Positions 1-9,253 of a DNA stretch of 64,000 nucleotides are shown piece after piece. Positions within the stretch are counted from its first letter, which is position 1. The number at the start of each line of letters is the position of its first letter. The stretch is from Edwardsiella hoshinae NBRC 105699 = ATCC 33379 (GTDB lineage: Bacteria > Pseudomonadota > Gammaproteobacteria > Enterobacterales > Enterobacteriaceae). The notes under the pieces are model-generated. The model had not been told where the DNA came from. It saw nothing but the letters and a program-made list of their open reading frames with translations, and searched no databases. The DNA lies in NCBI RefSeq assembly GCF_000474215.1, contig NZ_BAUC01000022.1, positions 62,001 through 126,000 of the forward strand, given 5' to 3'. A program made the translations under genes and the position numbers.

Positions 1-424
1 CCTACGCTGTGGCAAGATGACCCTGGCGGCGCTGGACGCCACCCTGCAACTCTATCAACAGCCGGAAAAACTGCGCCAGGCGCTGCCCACCTTGCGTCAC
101 CTGACGCGCGAGGCCAGTGAGATCGCCGCCTGCGGCGAGCGCCTACTCGGCGGCCTTCGTCCCCACTACCAGGCGACTTTCGACCTGGCGTTGGAGCCAT
201 GCCTCTCGCAGATCGGCAGCGGCTCGCTGCCAGTAGACCGCCTGCCTAGCCACGCCATCACCCTCACGCCGCGTGATGGACGCGGCGCTACCCTGGCGGC
301 GCTGGCCGAACGCTGGCGCGCCCTGCCCTGCCCGGTGATCGGTCGCATCCAAGAAGGTAAACTCTGGCTCGATCTGCGTTGCCTGGACGATGAACAGGCG
401 TTATTAGAGGAACTGTGCCCATGA
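1..424 (+). CDS. selA: L-seryl-tRNA(Sec) selenium transferase, C-terminal part (partial)
   Basis: Only the last 140 or so residues are present; the gene enters from the left edge, with the reading frame starting at base 2. SelA is a PLP enzyme that converts seryl-tRNA(Sec) to selenocysteyl-tRNA(Sec). The C-terminal stretch [17 protein letters not shown] followed by [12 protein letters not shown] and the ending [11 protein letters not shown] match E. coli SelA as I recall it. The catalytic lysine lies outside the window. The stop codon overlaps the selB start (ATGA at 421-424), the usual selAB arrangement with translational coupling. Recognition of the family is secure even from this fragment. 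Confidence 0.95.
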   Translation, partial: LRCGKMTLAALDATLQLYQQPEKLRQALPTLRHLTREASEIAACGERLLGGLRPHYQATFDLALEPCLSQIGSGSLPVDRLPSHAITLTPRDGRGATLAALAERWRALPCPVIGRIQEGKLWLDLRCLDDEQALLEELCP

Positions 425-2298
425 TCATCGCTACTGCCGGACACGTCGATCACGGCAAAACCACCCTACTGCGCGCCCTGACCGGGGTTGATACCGACCG
501 CCTGCCGGAAGAGAAGCGGCGTGGCATGACCATCGATCTCGGCTACGCCTATCTCCCCTTGGCGGATGGACGGGTAGTCGGCTTTATCGATGTGCCCGGA
601 CACGAGAAGTTTCTCGCCAACATGCTGGCCGGGATCGGCGGCATCCCGCATGCCCTGCTGGTGGTCGCCTGCGATGATGGGGTGATGGCGCAGACGCGCG
701 AACATCTGTTGCTGCTGCGTCTGGCGGGGCGTCCGGCACTGACCGTGGCGCTGACCAAGGCGACGCGGGCGGATGAGGCGCAGCGAGCACGCGTACGCGC
801 CCAGGTGCAGACCCTGCTGGCCGAGCAGGGCTGGCCCGACGCACCGCTGTTCGAAACCGATGCCCTCAGCGGCCAGGGCATCGATGCCCTACGTCAACAT
901 CTGCTTAGCCAGAGTGCGGCCCCGGCCCGGGTCGATCGCCGCTTCCGCTTAGCCATCGACCGCGCCTTCAGCGTCAAGGGCAGCGGGCTGGTGGTGACCG
1001 GTACCGCCTTGGCAGGCCGGGTGCGTGTCGGCGATACCTTATGGCTAACCGGTTGCGATAAGCCGGTGCGGGTACGCACCCTGCATGCGCAAAACCGCGA
1101 CGCGAGCGAGGCCGAGGCAGGCCAACGCGTGGCACTGAACCTCAGCGGCGACGTCGAGAAGGCGCAGATCCAACGCGGCGACTGGCTCTTAGCTCAACGT
1201 CCCGCCGTTCCACCGACGCAACGGGTTCTGGTGGCGCTGGATGGCGTCGCCCCGTTGCAACACTGGCAGCCGCTGCATCTGCATCATGCCGCCCGCCATA
1301 TTACCGGGCGTCTCTCGCTGCTGGAGACCCACTCCACCGCCCAGGGGGAAGCACTGGCCGAGCTGATCCTCGATCACCCCCTCTGGCTGGCGGAGGGCGA
1401 CACCCTGATCCTGCGCGACATCGCGGCGCGCCATACCCTGGGCGCGGCGCGGGTGTTACAACTCACCGTCCCGCGCCGAGGCAAACGCCAACCCGTGTTC
1501 CTCGACACGCTACGCCGCCTGGCGCAAGCGGATGACGACGCCACGGTTCTGGCGCTACGCTTGCCCGACGCGACGCTGAGTGTCGCCGAGCTGGGGTGGG
1601 CGCGTCAACTGAGCGACAGCGCCTGTCAGGCGCTGCTGGCGCGCGACGATCTGCTGTTGGTCGGCGATCATCTGCTCAGCCGGACGACGGCAGAGCAGCT
1701 GCGCCAACGCCTACTGGAGACGTTGGCAGACTACCATCAACAGCACGGCGATCAGCTCGGTGTCGGGCGCGCTCGCCTGCGACGCATGGCGCTGCCGACC
1801 GAGCCGGAAGGCCTGGTGTTCCATCTCCTCGGCGAGTTGCTGGCCGAAGGGGCGCTGTGCAACAGCCGAGGATGGTTACATCTGCCGCAGCACAACATCG
1901 CCATGACGCCGCAGCAACTCGCCCTGTGGCAACGCGCCGCGCCGTTGTTTGCCGACGAGCCGTGGTGGGTGCGCGATCTGGCGACCACGCTCGGCGTCGA
2001 GGAGGAGACGATGCGCCGCACGCTACGTCAGGCGGCGCTGCTCGGCCACATCACCGCCGTGGTGCGTGACCGTTACTACCGTACCGAACGCCTGTACCAC
2101 TTCGCGGCACTGATCCGCCAGTTGGATGCCAGCCAGGGCAGCACCAGCGCGGCCGACTTCCGTGATCAGCTCGGCATTGGCCGAAAGCTGGCGGTGCAGA
2201 TCCTCGAGTTCTTCGATCGCAGCGGGTTTACCCGGCGACGCGCCAACGACCATCTGTTGCGCGATCGCGCGCTCTTCTGTAGCGATGAAGTCAATTAA
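421..2298 (+). CDS. selB: Selenocysteine-specific elongation factor SelB
   Basis: This GTPase delivers selenocysteyl-tRNA to the ribosome at UGA codons that carry a SECIS hairpin. The G1 loop GHVDHGKTT is at the extreme N-terminus, followed by DVPGHEKF (G3) and TKA (G4). The C-terminal half holds the winged-helix SECIS-binding repeats, ending in the conserved [13 protein letters not shown]. The length of 625 residues is close to E. coli (614). ATG at 421 is chosen over the in-frame GTG at 415 because the family begins [14 protein letters not shown] and ATG overlaps the selA stop. It is the second gene of selAB. Confidence 0.96.
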   Translation: MIIATAGHVDHGKTTLLRALTGVDTDRLPEEKRRGMTIDLGYAYLPLADGRVVGFIDVPGHEKFLANMLAGIGGIPHALLVVACDDGVMAQTREHLLLLRLAGRPALTVALTKATRADEAQRARVRAQVQTLLAEQGWPDAPLFETDALSGQGIDALRQHLLSQSAAPARVDRRFRLAIDRAFSVKGSGLVVTGTALAGRVRVGDTLWLTGCDKPVRVRTLHAQNRDASEAEAGQRVALNLSGDVEKAQIQRGDWLLAQRPAVPPTQRVLVALDGVAPLQHWQPLHLHHAARHITGRLSLLETHSTAQGEALAELILDHPLWLAEGDTLILRDIAARHTLGAARVLQLTVPRRGKRQPVFLDTLRRLAQADDDATVLALRLPDATLSVAELGWARQLSDSACQALLARDDLLLVGDHLLSRTTAEQLRQRLLETLADYHQQHGDQLGVGRARLRRMALPTEPEGLVFHLLGELLAEGALCNSRGWLHLPQHNIAMTPQQLALWQRAAPLFADEPWWVRDLATTLGVEEETMRRTLRQAALLGHITAVVRDRYYRTERLYHFAALIRQLDASQGSTSAADFRDQLGIGRKLAVQILEFFDRSGFTRRRANDHLLRDRALFCSDEVN

Positions 2299-2360
2299 GT
2301 GATGCAAAAAAGTTGCTAAATCTGTGAGCCACAGCGGATATTACTCGGTGGTCGGTGTCG

Positions 2361-2431
2361 AGGCGGCGGAATGCCGCCTATGCTGACAGGATGACTGCGT
2401 TATTGCCTGTTACCCGCCAGCCTCGCTGGCG
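2361..2431 (+). other. Two small hairpins between selB and aldB
   Basis: A 7-bp inverted repeat AGGCGGC/GCCGCCT lies at 2361-2379 with a 5-nt loop. A second 7-bp repeat CGCCAGC/GCTGGCG lies at 2415-2431 with a 3-nt loop. Neither has a T run, so they are weak terminator candidates for selAB at best. The second one falls within 25 bases of the aldB start and could instead affect the aldB leader. Confidence 0.35.
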
Positions 2432-2452
2432 CCATCTGCCAAGGAGACAGTA

Positions 2453-3982
2453 ATGACCGATCACCCTCCCTTTACGCCGGCCAGCGCCGGCTCTCCGCTC
2501 CGCCTCAAGGCGCGCTACGACAACTTCATCAACGGCCAGTGGCAAGCCCCCGTCGACGGCCACTACTTCATTAACCTAACGCCCATCACCGGCCAACCCC
2601 TGTGTGAGGTAGCCAGCTCGGGGCGGCGCGACGTCGATCTGGCATTAGATGCCGCCCATGCCGCCCGCCAAGCCTGGGGAGAGACCTCGGTGCAGCAGCG
2701 CGCCACCCTGCTGAATAAGATCGCCGATCGTATGGAGCAGCACCTGGTGCAACTGGCCCATGCCGAGACCTGGGACAACGGCAAACCGATCCGCGAGACC
2801 CTCAACGCCGACGTGCCGCTGGCTATCGATCACTTCCGCTACTTCGCCGCCTGCATTCGCGCCCAGGAGGGCGGCATCAGCGAGTTGGATCATGAGACCG
2901 TCGCCTACCATTTCCATGAGCCCCTCGGCGTCGTCGGCCAGATCATTCCCTGGAACTTCCCGTTGTTAATGGCCTGTTGGAAACTGGCACCGGCGCTGGC
3001 GGCCGGTAACTGCGTGGTGCTTAAGCCCGCCAAGCTGACGCCGATGTCGATCCTGGTGCTGATGGAGTTCATCGGTGACCTGCTGCCCCCCGGGGTGGTC
3101 AACGTGGTCAACGGTGCCGGCGGCGATATCGGCGAGTACCTGGCCACCTCGCCACGCATCGCCAAGGTGGCGTTTACCGGCTCGACCGAGGTCGGCCAAC
3201 GCATCATGGGCTACGCCGCCCAGAACGTGATCCCGGTGACCTTGGAACTGGGTGGCAAGTCACCCAATATCTTCTTCGCGGATGTGATGGATAAGGAGGA
3301 TGCCTTCTTCGACAAGGCGCTGGAAGGGTTGGCCATGTTCGCCTTCAACCAGGGCGAGGTCTGCACTTGCCCCAGCCGAGCGCTGATCCAGGAGTCGATC
3401 TACGAGCGCTTCATCGAGCGCGCCCTACGACGCGTCGAGGCTATCCGCTGCGGCAACCCCCTCGATCCCCATACCCAGATGGGGGCCCAAGTCTCCGCCG
3501 GCCAGTTGGAAACCATCCTGAACTACATCGCCCTGGGGCAACAGGAGGGGGCGCAGTTGCTGACCGGCGGCGGCGTGCAGCGCCTAGAGGGGGCGTTGGC
3601 CCAAGGTTACTACCTGCAACCCACCATCCTGCACGGCAGCAACGCGATGCGCATTTTCCAAGAGGAGATCTTCGGCCCGGTGCTGGCGGTGACCACCTTC
3701 CGCGATCGCGACGAGGCCCTGGCGCTGGCTAACGATAGCCACTATGGCCTCGGTGCCGGAGTCTGGACCCGCAACGGCACCCTGGCCTATCAGATGGGAC
3801 GGGGCATTCAGGCCGGGCGCGTCTGGACCAACTGCTACCATGCCTATCCAGCCCACGCCGCCTTCGGCGGTTACAAGCAATCGGGGATTGGCCGAGAGAC
3901 CCATAAGATGATGTTGGAGCACTACCAGCAGACCAAATGCCTACTGGTCAGCTACAGCGACCAGGCGCTTGGTTTTTTCTGA
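2453..3982 (+). CDS. aldB: Aldehyde dehydrogenase AldB
   Basis: This NAD(P)-dependent aldehyde dehydrogenase of 509 residues (E. coli AldB 512) oxidises acetaldehyde and related aldehydes to acids in the cytoplasm. The general-base region LELGGKSPN and the catalytic cysteine in [11 protein letters not shown] (Cys304 by alignment with the ALDH family) are intact. The C-terminal oligomerisation segment ending [13 protein letters not shown] is conserved. A ribosome site AAGGAG lies just before the ATG at 2453. It follows selB as a separate transcription unit, or reads through from it. In E. coli, aldB also lies near selAB. AldB is known there to be stationary-phase and CRP/Fis-controlled; this window does not show that directly. 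Confidence 0.95.
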   Translation: MTDHPPFTPASAGSPLRLKARYDNFINGQWQAPVDGHYFINLTPITGQPLCEVASSGRRDVDLALDAAHAARQAWGETSVQQRATLLNKIADRMEQHLVQLAHAETWDNGKPIRETLNADVPLAIDHFRYFAACIRAQEGGISELDHETVAYHFHEPLGVVGQIIPWNFPLLMACWKLAPALAAGNCVVLKPAKLTPMSILVLMEFIGDLLPPGVVNVVNGAGGDIGEYLATSPRIAKVAFTGSTEVGQRIMGYAAQNVIPVTLELGGKSPNIFFADVMDKEDAFFDKALEGLAMFAFNQGEVCTCPSRALIQESIYERFIERALRRVEAIRCGNPLDPHTQMGAQVSAGQLETILNYIALGQQEGAQLLTGGGVQRLEGALAQGYYLQPTILHGSNAMRIFQEEIFGPVLAVTTFRDRDEALALANDSHYGLGAGVWTRNGTLAYQMGRGIQAGRVWTNCYHAYPAHAAFGGYKQSGIGRETHKMMLEHYQQTKCLLVSYSDQALGFF

Positions 3983-4002
3983 TTTTACTCGTTCCACCGC
4001 AA

Positions 4003-4027
4003 GCGACCCGCCGCTCAGGCGGGTCGC
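4003..4027 (+). terminator. Hairpin after aldB
   Basis: A perfect 10-bp stem GCGACCCGCC/GGCGGGTCGC with the 5-nt loop GCTCA lies 20 bases after the aldB stop. The following sequence CCTATTCAT is only weakly T-rich, so it is a probable but not classic terminator. Confidence 0.6.
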
Positions 4028-4087
4028 CCTATTCATAAGCGCACATTCGCGTTACACTTTTTATTATTTCCTTTATCACGCATCGCC

Positions 4088-5374
4088 ATGAAAAGACTGT
4101 TCCACCGCGTGTCTAACCTGTTTCACCCCTCTTGGGTTCTCGCCTTGCTGGTTGCCCTGGAAGGCTACCTGTTTGCCGAGCCGGTGGTGATCCAGGCGTT
4201 TCGTTATGTGCCGGGCGCCTTGCAAACCTTCCACAGCTGGAAGGAGGCGCTCTCGATGGTGAACCTGCTGGAGATCCCGCGGGTGATGCTGGGGGTAGCA
4301 CTGATACTGATGTCCATCGGTCTGGTGTTGCGCGCCCGTGTCGCTTGGGCGTTCACCCTGCTGTTGCTGCTTGCCATCGCCATCTTGTCGCTGATCCAGG
4401 ACCCCAGCCTGCCCATCTGGCAGGCGCAAGATCTGGTGCGCCTGCTGTGGCATGACTTCAGCCAGTGGACCTGGCAGGATATCTCGCTGACCAGCCTAGA
4501 GAATTACAGCCACAACCTGACGCTGTATACCCTGGTGTTGCTGGCTCTGTTGATCCGCTATTGGGAGCGTTTCGACCGCGCCAGCTTGGCGGCCGGCTCG
4601 TTGTTTGCCTTAGTCAGCTTCGTCTCGTTGCTGATCTACGCTCTCTTCGGCTCGCTCTATCTGGGCGATGAGTTCAAGCCGCCGATCCTCGATGTGGTCA
4701 CCGCCTTCTACTTCTCGGTGGTCAGCATGTCTACCGTCGGTTACGGTGATATCGTGCCCTATACCGCCACGGCGCGGCTGTTCACCCTCTCGGTGATCGT
4801 GATGGGGATTACGGTATTCGCCACATCCGTCAGCGCCATCATCGGCCCGGTGATCGGCGGCAATCTTAAACGCATGGTTAAAGGCAGGATCTCTCACGTG
4901 ATGCGGAAAAACCACTTTATCATCGCCGGTGCCTCGCCGCTGGCCCTCAGTATCTACAATGGATTGAAAACGCGCGGCGACGCCATCACCGCCATCGTAC
5001 CGATGGGGATCCCGCACGAATACCCACAGGATGCCGATGTGGTACTCGGCGATCCCTCCAGCGCCGAGGTGCTAAAAGAGGCCGGAGCGCCGCGGGCGCT
5101 CTATATCCTGGCGCTACGCGAGGACGACGCAGAAAACGCCTTTATCGTTCTGGCGGCCAAAGAGGTGGCGGGCAGTGGCACCAAGACCATCTCCCTGGTC
5201 AACGCCAGCAAACACTTGCAGAAGATTAAGCGGGTACAACCGGATATGGTGTTCTCGTTGCAGCAGTTGGGCAGCGAGCTGTTGGTGCGTACCCTGAGCG
5301 GAGAGCCGATCGATAATAAATTGATCACTGAGCTGTTCTTCGACAAATCAGCGCCGGAAGAGATGCAGAGTTAA
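4088..5374 (+). CDS. kch: Voltage-gated potassium channel Kch
   Basis: A six-transmembrane potassium channel subunit of 428 residues (E. coli Kch 417) with a cytoplasmic RCK/TrkA-N ligand-binding domain. The pore selectivity filter TVGYGD is intact, preceded by AFYFSVVSMS. The RCK domain begins near NHFIIAGAS, and the later ILALREDDAENAF matches the family. The protein sits in the inner membrane and its physiological role is not settled even in E. coli. The gene stands alone, bounded by hairpins on both sides. Confidence 0.93.
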   Translation: MKRLFHRVSNLFHPSWVLALLVALEGYLFAEPVVIQAFRYVPGALQTFHSWKEALSMVNLLEIPRVMLGVALILMSIGLVLRARVAWAFTLLLLLAIAILSLIQDPSLPIWQAQDLVRLLWHDFSQWTWQDISLTSLENYSHNLTLYTLVLLALLIRYWERFDRASLAAGSLFALVSFVSLLIYALFGSLYLGDEFKPPILDVVTAFYFSVVSMSTVGYGDIVPYTATARLFTLSVIVMGITVFATSVSAIIGPVIGGNLKRMVKGRISHVMRKNHFIIAGASPLALSIYNGLKTRGDAITAIVPMGIPHEYPQDADVVLGDPSSAEVLKEAGAPRALYILALREDDAENAFIVLAAKEVAGSGTKTISLVNASKHLQKIKRVQPDMVFSLQQLGSELLVRTLSGEPIDNKLITELFFDKSAPEEMQS

Positions 5375-5390
5375 GTACGGCGGGAGACGG

Positions 5391-5421
5391 TAGAAAACGG
5401 TCAGCCCGAATGGGCTGACCG
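5391..5421 (-). terminator. Rho-independent terminator of ridA
   Basis: Read on the minus strand, a perfect 10-bp stem CGGTCAGCCC/GGGCTGACCG with a 4-nt loop is followed by TTTTCTACCG. It starts 6 bases after the ridA stop. The stem can also stop kch transcription from the other side (stop at 5374), so it is probably shared by the two convergent genes. Confidence 0.85.
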
Positions 5422-5427
5422 GCGTCA

Positions 5428-5814
5428 TCAACGACGCAGCGCGATGGCTTCGATTTCGATCTTCACATCTTTCGGCAGACGGGCCACTTCGACGCAGGAG
5501 CGCGCCGGGAACGGGGCGTTATGTGCGTTGAAGAAGGCTTCATAGGCGGCATTCACCGTCGCAAAGTCATTCAGATCTTTGACGAATACCGTCGTCTTCA
5601 CGATGTCGGCCACACGCAAGCCGGCCGCTTCAACGATCGCCTTCACGTTCTCCAGCGACTGGCGCGCTTGGGCAGCGACATCGTCCGCGACCAGGCCGGT
5701 TTTCGGGTCGACCGGGATCTGACCGGAGGTGATGACCATGTTGCCCAGATCAACGCCCTGAACATAGGGTCCAATGGCGGCCGGTGCGTGCTCAGTGCTG
5801 ATAATACCAGACAT
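5428..5814 (-). CDS. ridA: 2-iminobutanoate/2-iminopropanoate deaminase RidA
   Basis: A 128-residue cytosolic trimeric enzyme that hydrolyses reactive enamine/imine intermediates released by PLP enzymes such as threonine dehydratase. The sequence is nearly identical to E. coli RidA (YjgF) as remembered: APAAIGPYVQGVDLGNM, NVKAIVEAAG and the ending KIEIEAIALRR. The substrate-binding arginine lies in FPARSCVEV. It lies downstream of pyrBI in the same orientation, as in E. coli, with about 175 bases between them. Confidence 0.97.
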   Translation of the reverse strand: MSGIISTEHAPAAIGPYVQGVDLGNMVITSGQIPVDPKTGLVADDVAAQARQSLENVKAIVEAAGLRVADIVKTTVFVKDLNDFATVNAAYEAFFNAHNAPFPARSCVEVARLPKDVKIEIEAIALRR

Positions 5815-5899
5815 ATCTGCTCCTTAGGATGATGGATGGGCCATTACCGCGGGACTACGGTAACCGCCCCCATTATAGGGAGTCCGCCCCCCTCCTCTC

Positions 5900-5920
5900 A
5901 ATGACGCAGGCGTCATTTTT
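5900..5920. terminator. Hairpin between pyrI and ridA
   Basis: Stem AATGACG/CGTCATT (7 bp) with loop CAGG, followed by TTT on the plus strand. On the minus strand, where pyrBI and ridA are transcribed, it has no T tail, so it may only partly end pyrBI transcripts. Its direction of action is uncertain. Confidence 0.4.
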
Positions 5921-5989
5921 CCCCACCATCGGCCTCATGCCGTGCAATACGCTCGCCCAGGAGCGGTAACCCTAGGGCGACGGTGACGA

Positions 5990-6451
5990 TTACTGCTCCA
6001 TCACCGCGTGATGTTCAAACTCTTTCTCGCAATACTTACACTTAAGCAGCACCTCACCGTCACGGGCGCGGACACTAAAGCTGGAGTGAACCGGCTCGCT
6101 GCGACTGATGCAGTTGCTGTTCGGGCAGCTCAACACCGCTTCGATACGCTCTGGCAGGCTCGGTACCATCTTGCGCACCACCTCATAGTTTTCGATGCAG
6201 TTGACCGTGGCGCGCGGCGCGTAGATCGCCAGCTGGTTGACCTGGGCCTCGGTGAGGAACACGTTCTCGATCTTGATCAGATCCTTGCTACCCTGGGCGT
6301 TAGAGGGCAAGTTGAGGCCGATGGTGACACGCTGGTCGGTCTCAGTCAGTTTAAACAGGGTCAGCAGCTTAAAGCCGATGCGGGCCGGGATATGGTCAAT
6401 GACGGTGCCGCAGTTAATCGCTTCAACCTGTAGTTTATTATCGTGAGTCAT
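5990..6451 (-). CDS. pyrI: Aspartate carbamoyltransferase regulatory chain
   Basis: The 153-residue regulatory subunit of ATCase binds CTP/ATP and gives feedback control of pyrimidine synthesis. The N-terminal [24 protein letters not shown] is the allosteric nucleotide-binding region. The C-terminal zinc site has four cysteines in CPNSNCIS and CKYCEK. The length equals E. coli PyrI. It follows pyrB with a 12-nt gap and is cotranscribed with it. Confidence 0.98.
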   Translation of the reverse strand: MTHDNKLQVEAINCGTVIDHIPARIGFKLLTLFKLTETDQRVTIGLNLPSNAQGSKDLIKIENVFLTEAQVNQLAIYAPRATVNCIENYEVVRKMVPSLPERIEAVLSCPNSNCISRSEPVHSSFSVRARDGEVLLKCKYCEKEFEHHAVMEQ

Positions 6452-6463
6452 CTCATCTCTCCC

Positions 6464-7399
6464 TTAGAAATTCAGTTCGGCATTCAGGATCAGGGCCAGC
6501 AGCGCTTGGCGGGCAAAGATGCCATTACCCGCTTGCTGGAAGTAGTAGGCATAGGGGGTGGCGTCGACATCGGTGGTGATCTCATCGATACGCGGCAGCG
6601 GATGCAACACCTTCAGATTATCGCGCGCCGCCTCCAGCATTGCGGCGCGCAGGATGAACTGCGACTTGACGTTAGCGTACTCCGACGGATCTAGGCGCTC
6701 TTTCTGCACCCGGGTCATGTACAGAATATCCAACTGCGGCATCACCTCTTCGATGGTTTCATGCAGACTGTAGGCGATACCCTTCTCCTCCAGCATCGCC
6801 AGAATATAGTCCGGCATCGCCAACGCCTGCGGGGCGATAAAGAAGAAGCGGTTACCCTCGAACTTGGCCAGCGCCTGGGTCAGTGAGTGCACGGTACGGC
6901 CATACTTCAGGTCGCCGACCATGGCGATGTTGATGTCGTTCAACCGTCCCTGCGTCTCCTGAATGGTAAACAGATCCAGCAGCGTCTGCGTCGGATGCTG
7001 GTTAGCACCGTCACCGGCGTTGACCACCGGGATGCGCCCGCAGAATTCGGTCGCCAGGCGCGCGGCGCCCTCTTGCGGGTGACGCATCACGATGGCGTCG
7101 ACATAGTTGCCGATCACCGAGATAGTATCCGCCAGCGTCTCCCCCTTCTTCCCCAATGAGGTGTTGCTGCTATCGGCGAACCCCACCACCGAGGCACCGA
7201 GGCGATGCATCGCGGTCTCGAAAGAGAGGCGGGTACGGGTCGAGGCTTCGAAGAACAGGCTGGCGATCACCTTGTGACGCAGCAGTTCCGGCTGCGGCTC
7301 GGCCTTCAGACGCGCGGCGGTCGCCAACACCAGCTCCAGTTCACTGCGGCTGAGATCGTTGATGGAGATAATATCTTTTAGATACAAGGGATTGGCCAT
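6464..7399 (-). CDS. pyrB: Aspartate carbamoyltransferase catalytic chain
   Basis: The catalytic subunit joins carbamoyl phosphate to aspartate, the first committed step of UMP synthesis. It has 311 residues, exactly the E. coli length, starting [20 protein letters not shown]. The carbamoyl-phosphate motif [13 protein letters not shown] and the aspartate-binding 240s loop region LDPSEYA are intact. The reading frame stays open upstream to 7606, but that extension overlaps the attenuator and has no homology, so 7399 is the start. It is expressed behind the pyrL attenuator. Confidence 0.98.
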   Translation of the reverse strand: MANPLYLKDIISINDLSRSELELVLATAARLKAEPQPELLRHKVIASLFFEASTRTRLSFETAMHRLGASVVGFADSSNTSLGKKGETLADTISVIGNYVDAIVMRHPQEGAARLATEFCGRIPVVNAGDGANQHPTQTLLDLFTIQETQGRLNDINIAMVGDLKYGRTVHSLTQALAKFEGNRFFFIAPQALAMPDYILAMLEEKGIAYSLHETIEEVMPQLDILYMTRVQKERLDPSEYANVKSQFILRAAMLEAARDNLKVLHPLPRIDEITTDVDATPYAYYFQQAGNGIFARQALLALILNAELNF

Positions 7400-7487
7400 T
7401 CTGTGCTCTCCTATTCTGGCGCCGGCGTCACGCGGCGCTGGCAGACTGTTCACTCGGGTTAATTTTTCGCCTTGCCGTGTTACGGGC

Positions 7488-7513
7488 AAAAAAAAACCCC
7501 TCAAATGAGGGGT
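7488..7513 (-). terminator. pyrBI attenuator terminator
   Basis: On the minus strand the stem ACCCCTC/GAGGGGT (7 bp, 4-nt loop) is followed by nine T residues. It lies about 90 bases before pyrB and overlaps the end of the leader peptide gene, whose stop codon sits inside the stem. This is the arrangement for UTP-sensitive attenuation: a close-following ribosome blocks hairpin formation when UTP is low. Confidence 0.95.
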
Positions 7514-7626
7514 CTTCCACGATCGAGAATGCGACGGGAGAAAAACGGCTGGTGGCTGCCCGGGTAGGGCAGGTGCTGCGGTCGCATCACGACCGACAAA
7601 CCACAATGACCGATGCTATTTTTCAT
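7501..7626 (-). CDS. pyrL: pyrBI operon leader peptide
   Basis: A 41-residue leader reading [13 protein letters not shown] and ending [12 protein letters not shown], with the ribosome site GGGAG 6 bases before its ATG. Its sequence differs from E. coli PyrL (44 residues), but position and layout match. A U-rich stretch encoding QPFFS provides the polymerase pause, and translation ends within the attenuator stem. The peptide itself is not expected to have a function; its translation is the regulatory act. Confidence 0.88.
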   Translation of the reverse strand: MKNSIGHCGLSVVMRPQHLPYPGSHQPFFSRRILDRGRPLI

Positions 7627-7651
7627 GCTGTCTCCCGGCAAATTGTCCGGC

Positions 7652-7679
7652 ATTATACTCAGCGACCGCCGTACCGCAA
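7652..7679 (-). promoter_or_regulatory. pyrBI promoter
   Basis: On the minus strand TATAAT (7652-7657) is preceded by TTGCGG (7674-7679) at a 16-bp spacing. The following bases TATAATGCCGGACAATTTGC are, as I remember, nearly the same as the E. coli pyrBI promoter start region. It lies 26 bases before the pyrL ATG. Confidence 0.8.
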
Positions 7680-7744
7680 GCACAAAATGCAGAGAAATTG
7701 GACACGGCGCAAACGGTTTCCCGCTTAAACAAGCGCCATCTTGG

Positions 7745-9235
7745 TTAATTCAGCAACACCGTACGATAGCGCTGCAACACACGCTGTAGCTGGCGCAGTG
7801 GCTGGATCTGGCTGGCCTCATGCCCGGCAGCATCCCACGCCTCAGCATAGGCCGCTAAGTGTCGTACCACCTGGCGCAGGGCCAGCGCGCAGCCGATCAC
7901 CTGACCGAGGGCGTTGTCGAGAAAGCGCTGTAGCGGAAAATGCATCGGGTTGCTCAACACCAGGATGTTGAGCGTCGACGCCAGGGTTCCCAGCGAACCG
8001 AGACAGCGCTTCTGCACCGCCATCCCACAGAGAAAGGTCAGCCCCCCGAGGCTCAGGCATAGCAGCATCAGGCTCGGCTCGCTGGCGGGCAAGATCAGCA
8101 GGTAATACAGGGCGCCGATCGGCAACGCCAGCAACGCCCCCAACAAGAAGTCGATCGCCGCCATACGCGGGTTCGGTGTACGCACGGCCAACGACGTGAC
8201 GACCGCGATCATGATCATACAGCCACTGCCGGCCTGCCAGCCGCTCCACAGCCAAAACAGCGTCCCCAGCGTGGTGGCCAGCCAGGTACGCCCCCGTTGA
8301 TCAACGCATGACGCCCCTCGGCGGTGCGCAGTGGACGTCCTGACGCGCTATCGCGCAGCAGCGCCGCCTCCTGTTGACCGATGGGCACCGCGCTCACTCC
8401 CCCCTTACTCAGCCACTGTAACTGGCTGGCGGCGGCGATCCAGGCGATCAACGCCGGGGACAAACGGGTACCGCCATACGCCGCCAAGAGACGACGCAGC
8501 CGCTTTAAACGCTGATACGCCTCGGCCGGGGTGGTCAATGGAGCACTGATCAGCGCCTGAAAGCAAGTGGGCAGCGGCGGCCGTTCGCCCTGTAGGCAGA
8601 TCTCACACGCCCGCGTGATCAGACTCAGTGTCAGGGTAGGCAGATACGTCAAGCGGCGGCAGGTTGCCTGCCAGCGCAGCGACTCCAAGGCCAGGCTCGC
8701 GCGCATCCCCTCCAGCGCCTGCCCCTCACGCAGCAGGGTATGCCAATGGCGATCGAGCGCCGCGCGATCGTCGTTCGCCACACAACGCGGGAGGAATTGC
8801 CAGTGGTTCAGTAATAGCCCGCTAACGAGCCGATCTATCTCGCCCTTGACCGAGCGTGGGGACAGCAGGGTATCCGCCACTACCGCGCAGACGATACCCA
8901 ACACGATCTCGCCGCAACGCTCTAATGCCAATGGCAGAATAAACGGCGGCTCGGCGAGGCTGGAGATCACGATGATCAGCGTCGTATAGCCGGAGAGTCC
9001 CCAGGCGTAGGCGTTCTCGATGCGCACCAGCGACGACAGCCAGGTACACAGCCCGGCCCATAGGCAGCACAACAAACGGCGCACGGATGAAGATCATCAT
9101 CAACAGCAACGCACACAAACAGCCTATCAGGGTGCCTGATGATGCGCAGCCAACCACGATAGCGGATGGCGCCGGCGAAGGGCTCCCCACCCGCGGCGAA
9201 GGCGGGGCCGGCAATGCCGGCCCCTCGTGGGATCA
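7745..9235 (-). pseudogene. aaeB: Decayed aromatic acid efflux gene aaeB (FUSC family)
   Basis: Pieces of E. coli AaeB (about 655 residues, inner-membrane p-hydroxybenzoate efflux) occur in order but in different frames. [20 protein letters not shown] is near 9185-9110, the [19 protein letters not shown] segment near 9130-9080, and [20 protein letters not shown] to GRHALIN in the frame ending 8215. [10 protein letters not shown] to [22 protein letters not shown] and onward lies in the frame ending 7745. That needs three frameshifts. After [14 protein letters not shown] the sequence jumps to the extreme C-terminus, so well over 100 residues are deleted. The N-terminal 40 or so residues are also missing, and no aaeA or aaeX is present. 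It cannot make a working pump unless the sequence is wrong. Confidence 0.88.
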
Positions 9236-9253
9236 ATGCACAGCGGCCAACCT

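Noticed and set aside
1596-2069. Plus-strand frame of 157 codons inside selB
   Set aside because: An alternative frame of the GC-rich selB gene with arginine/alanine-rich translation.
7400-7606. Longer PyrB starting at 7606
   Set aside because: The extension reads through the attenuator and leader region; E. coli PyrB begins at the 7399 ATG equivalent.
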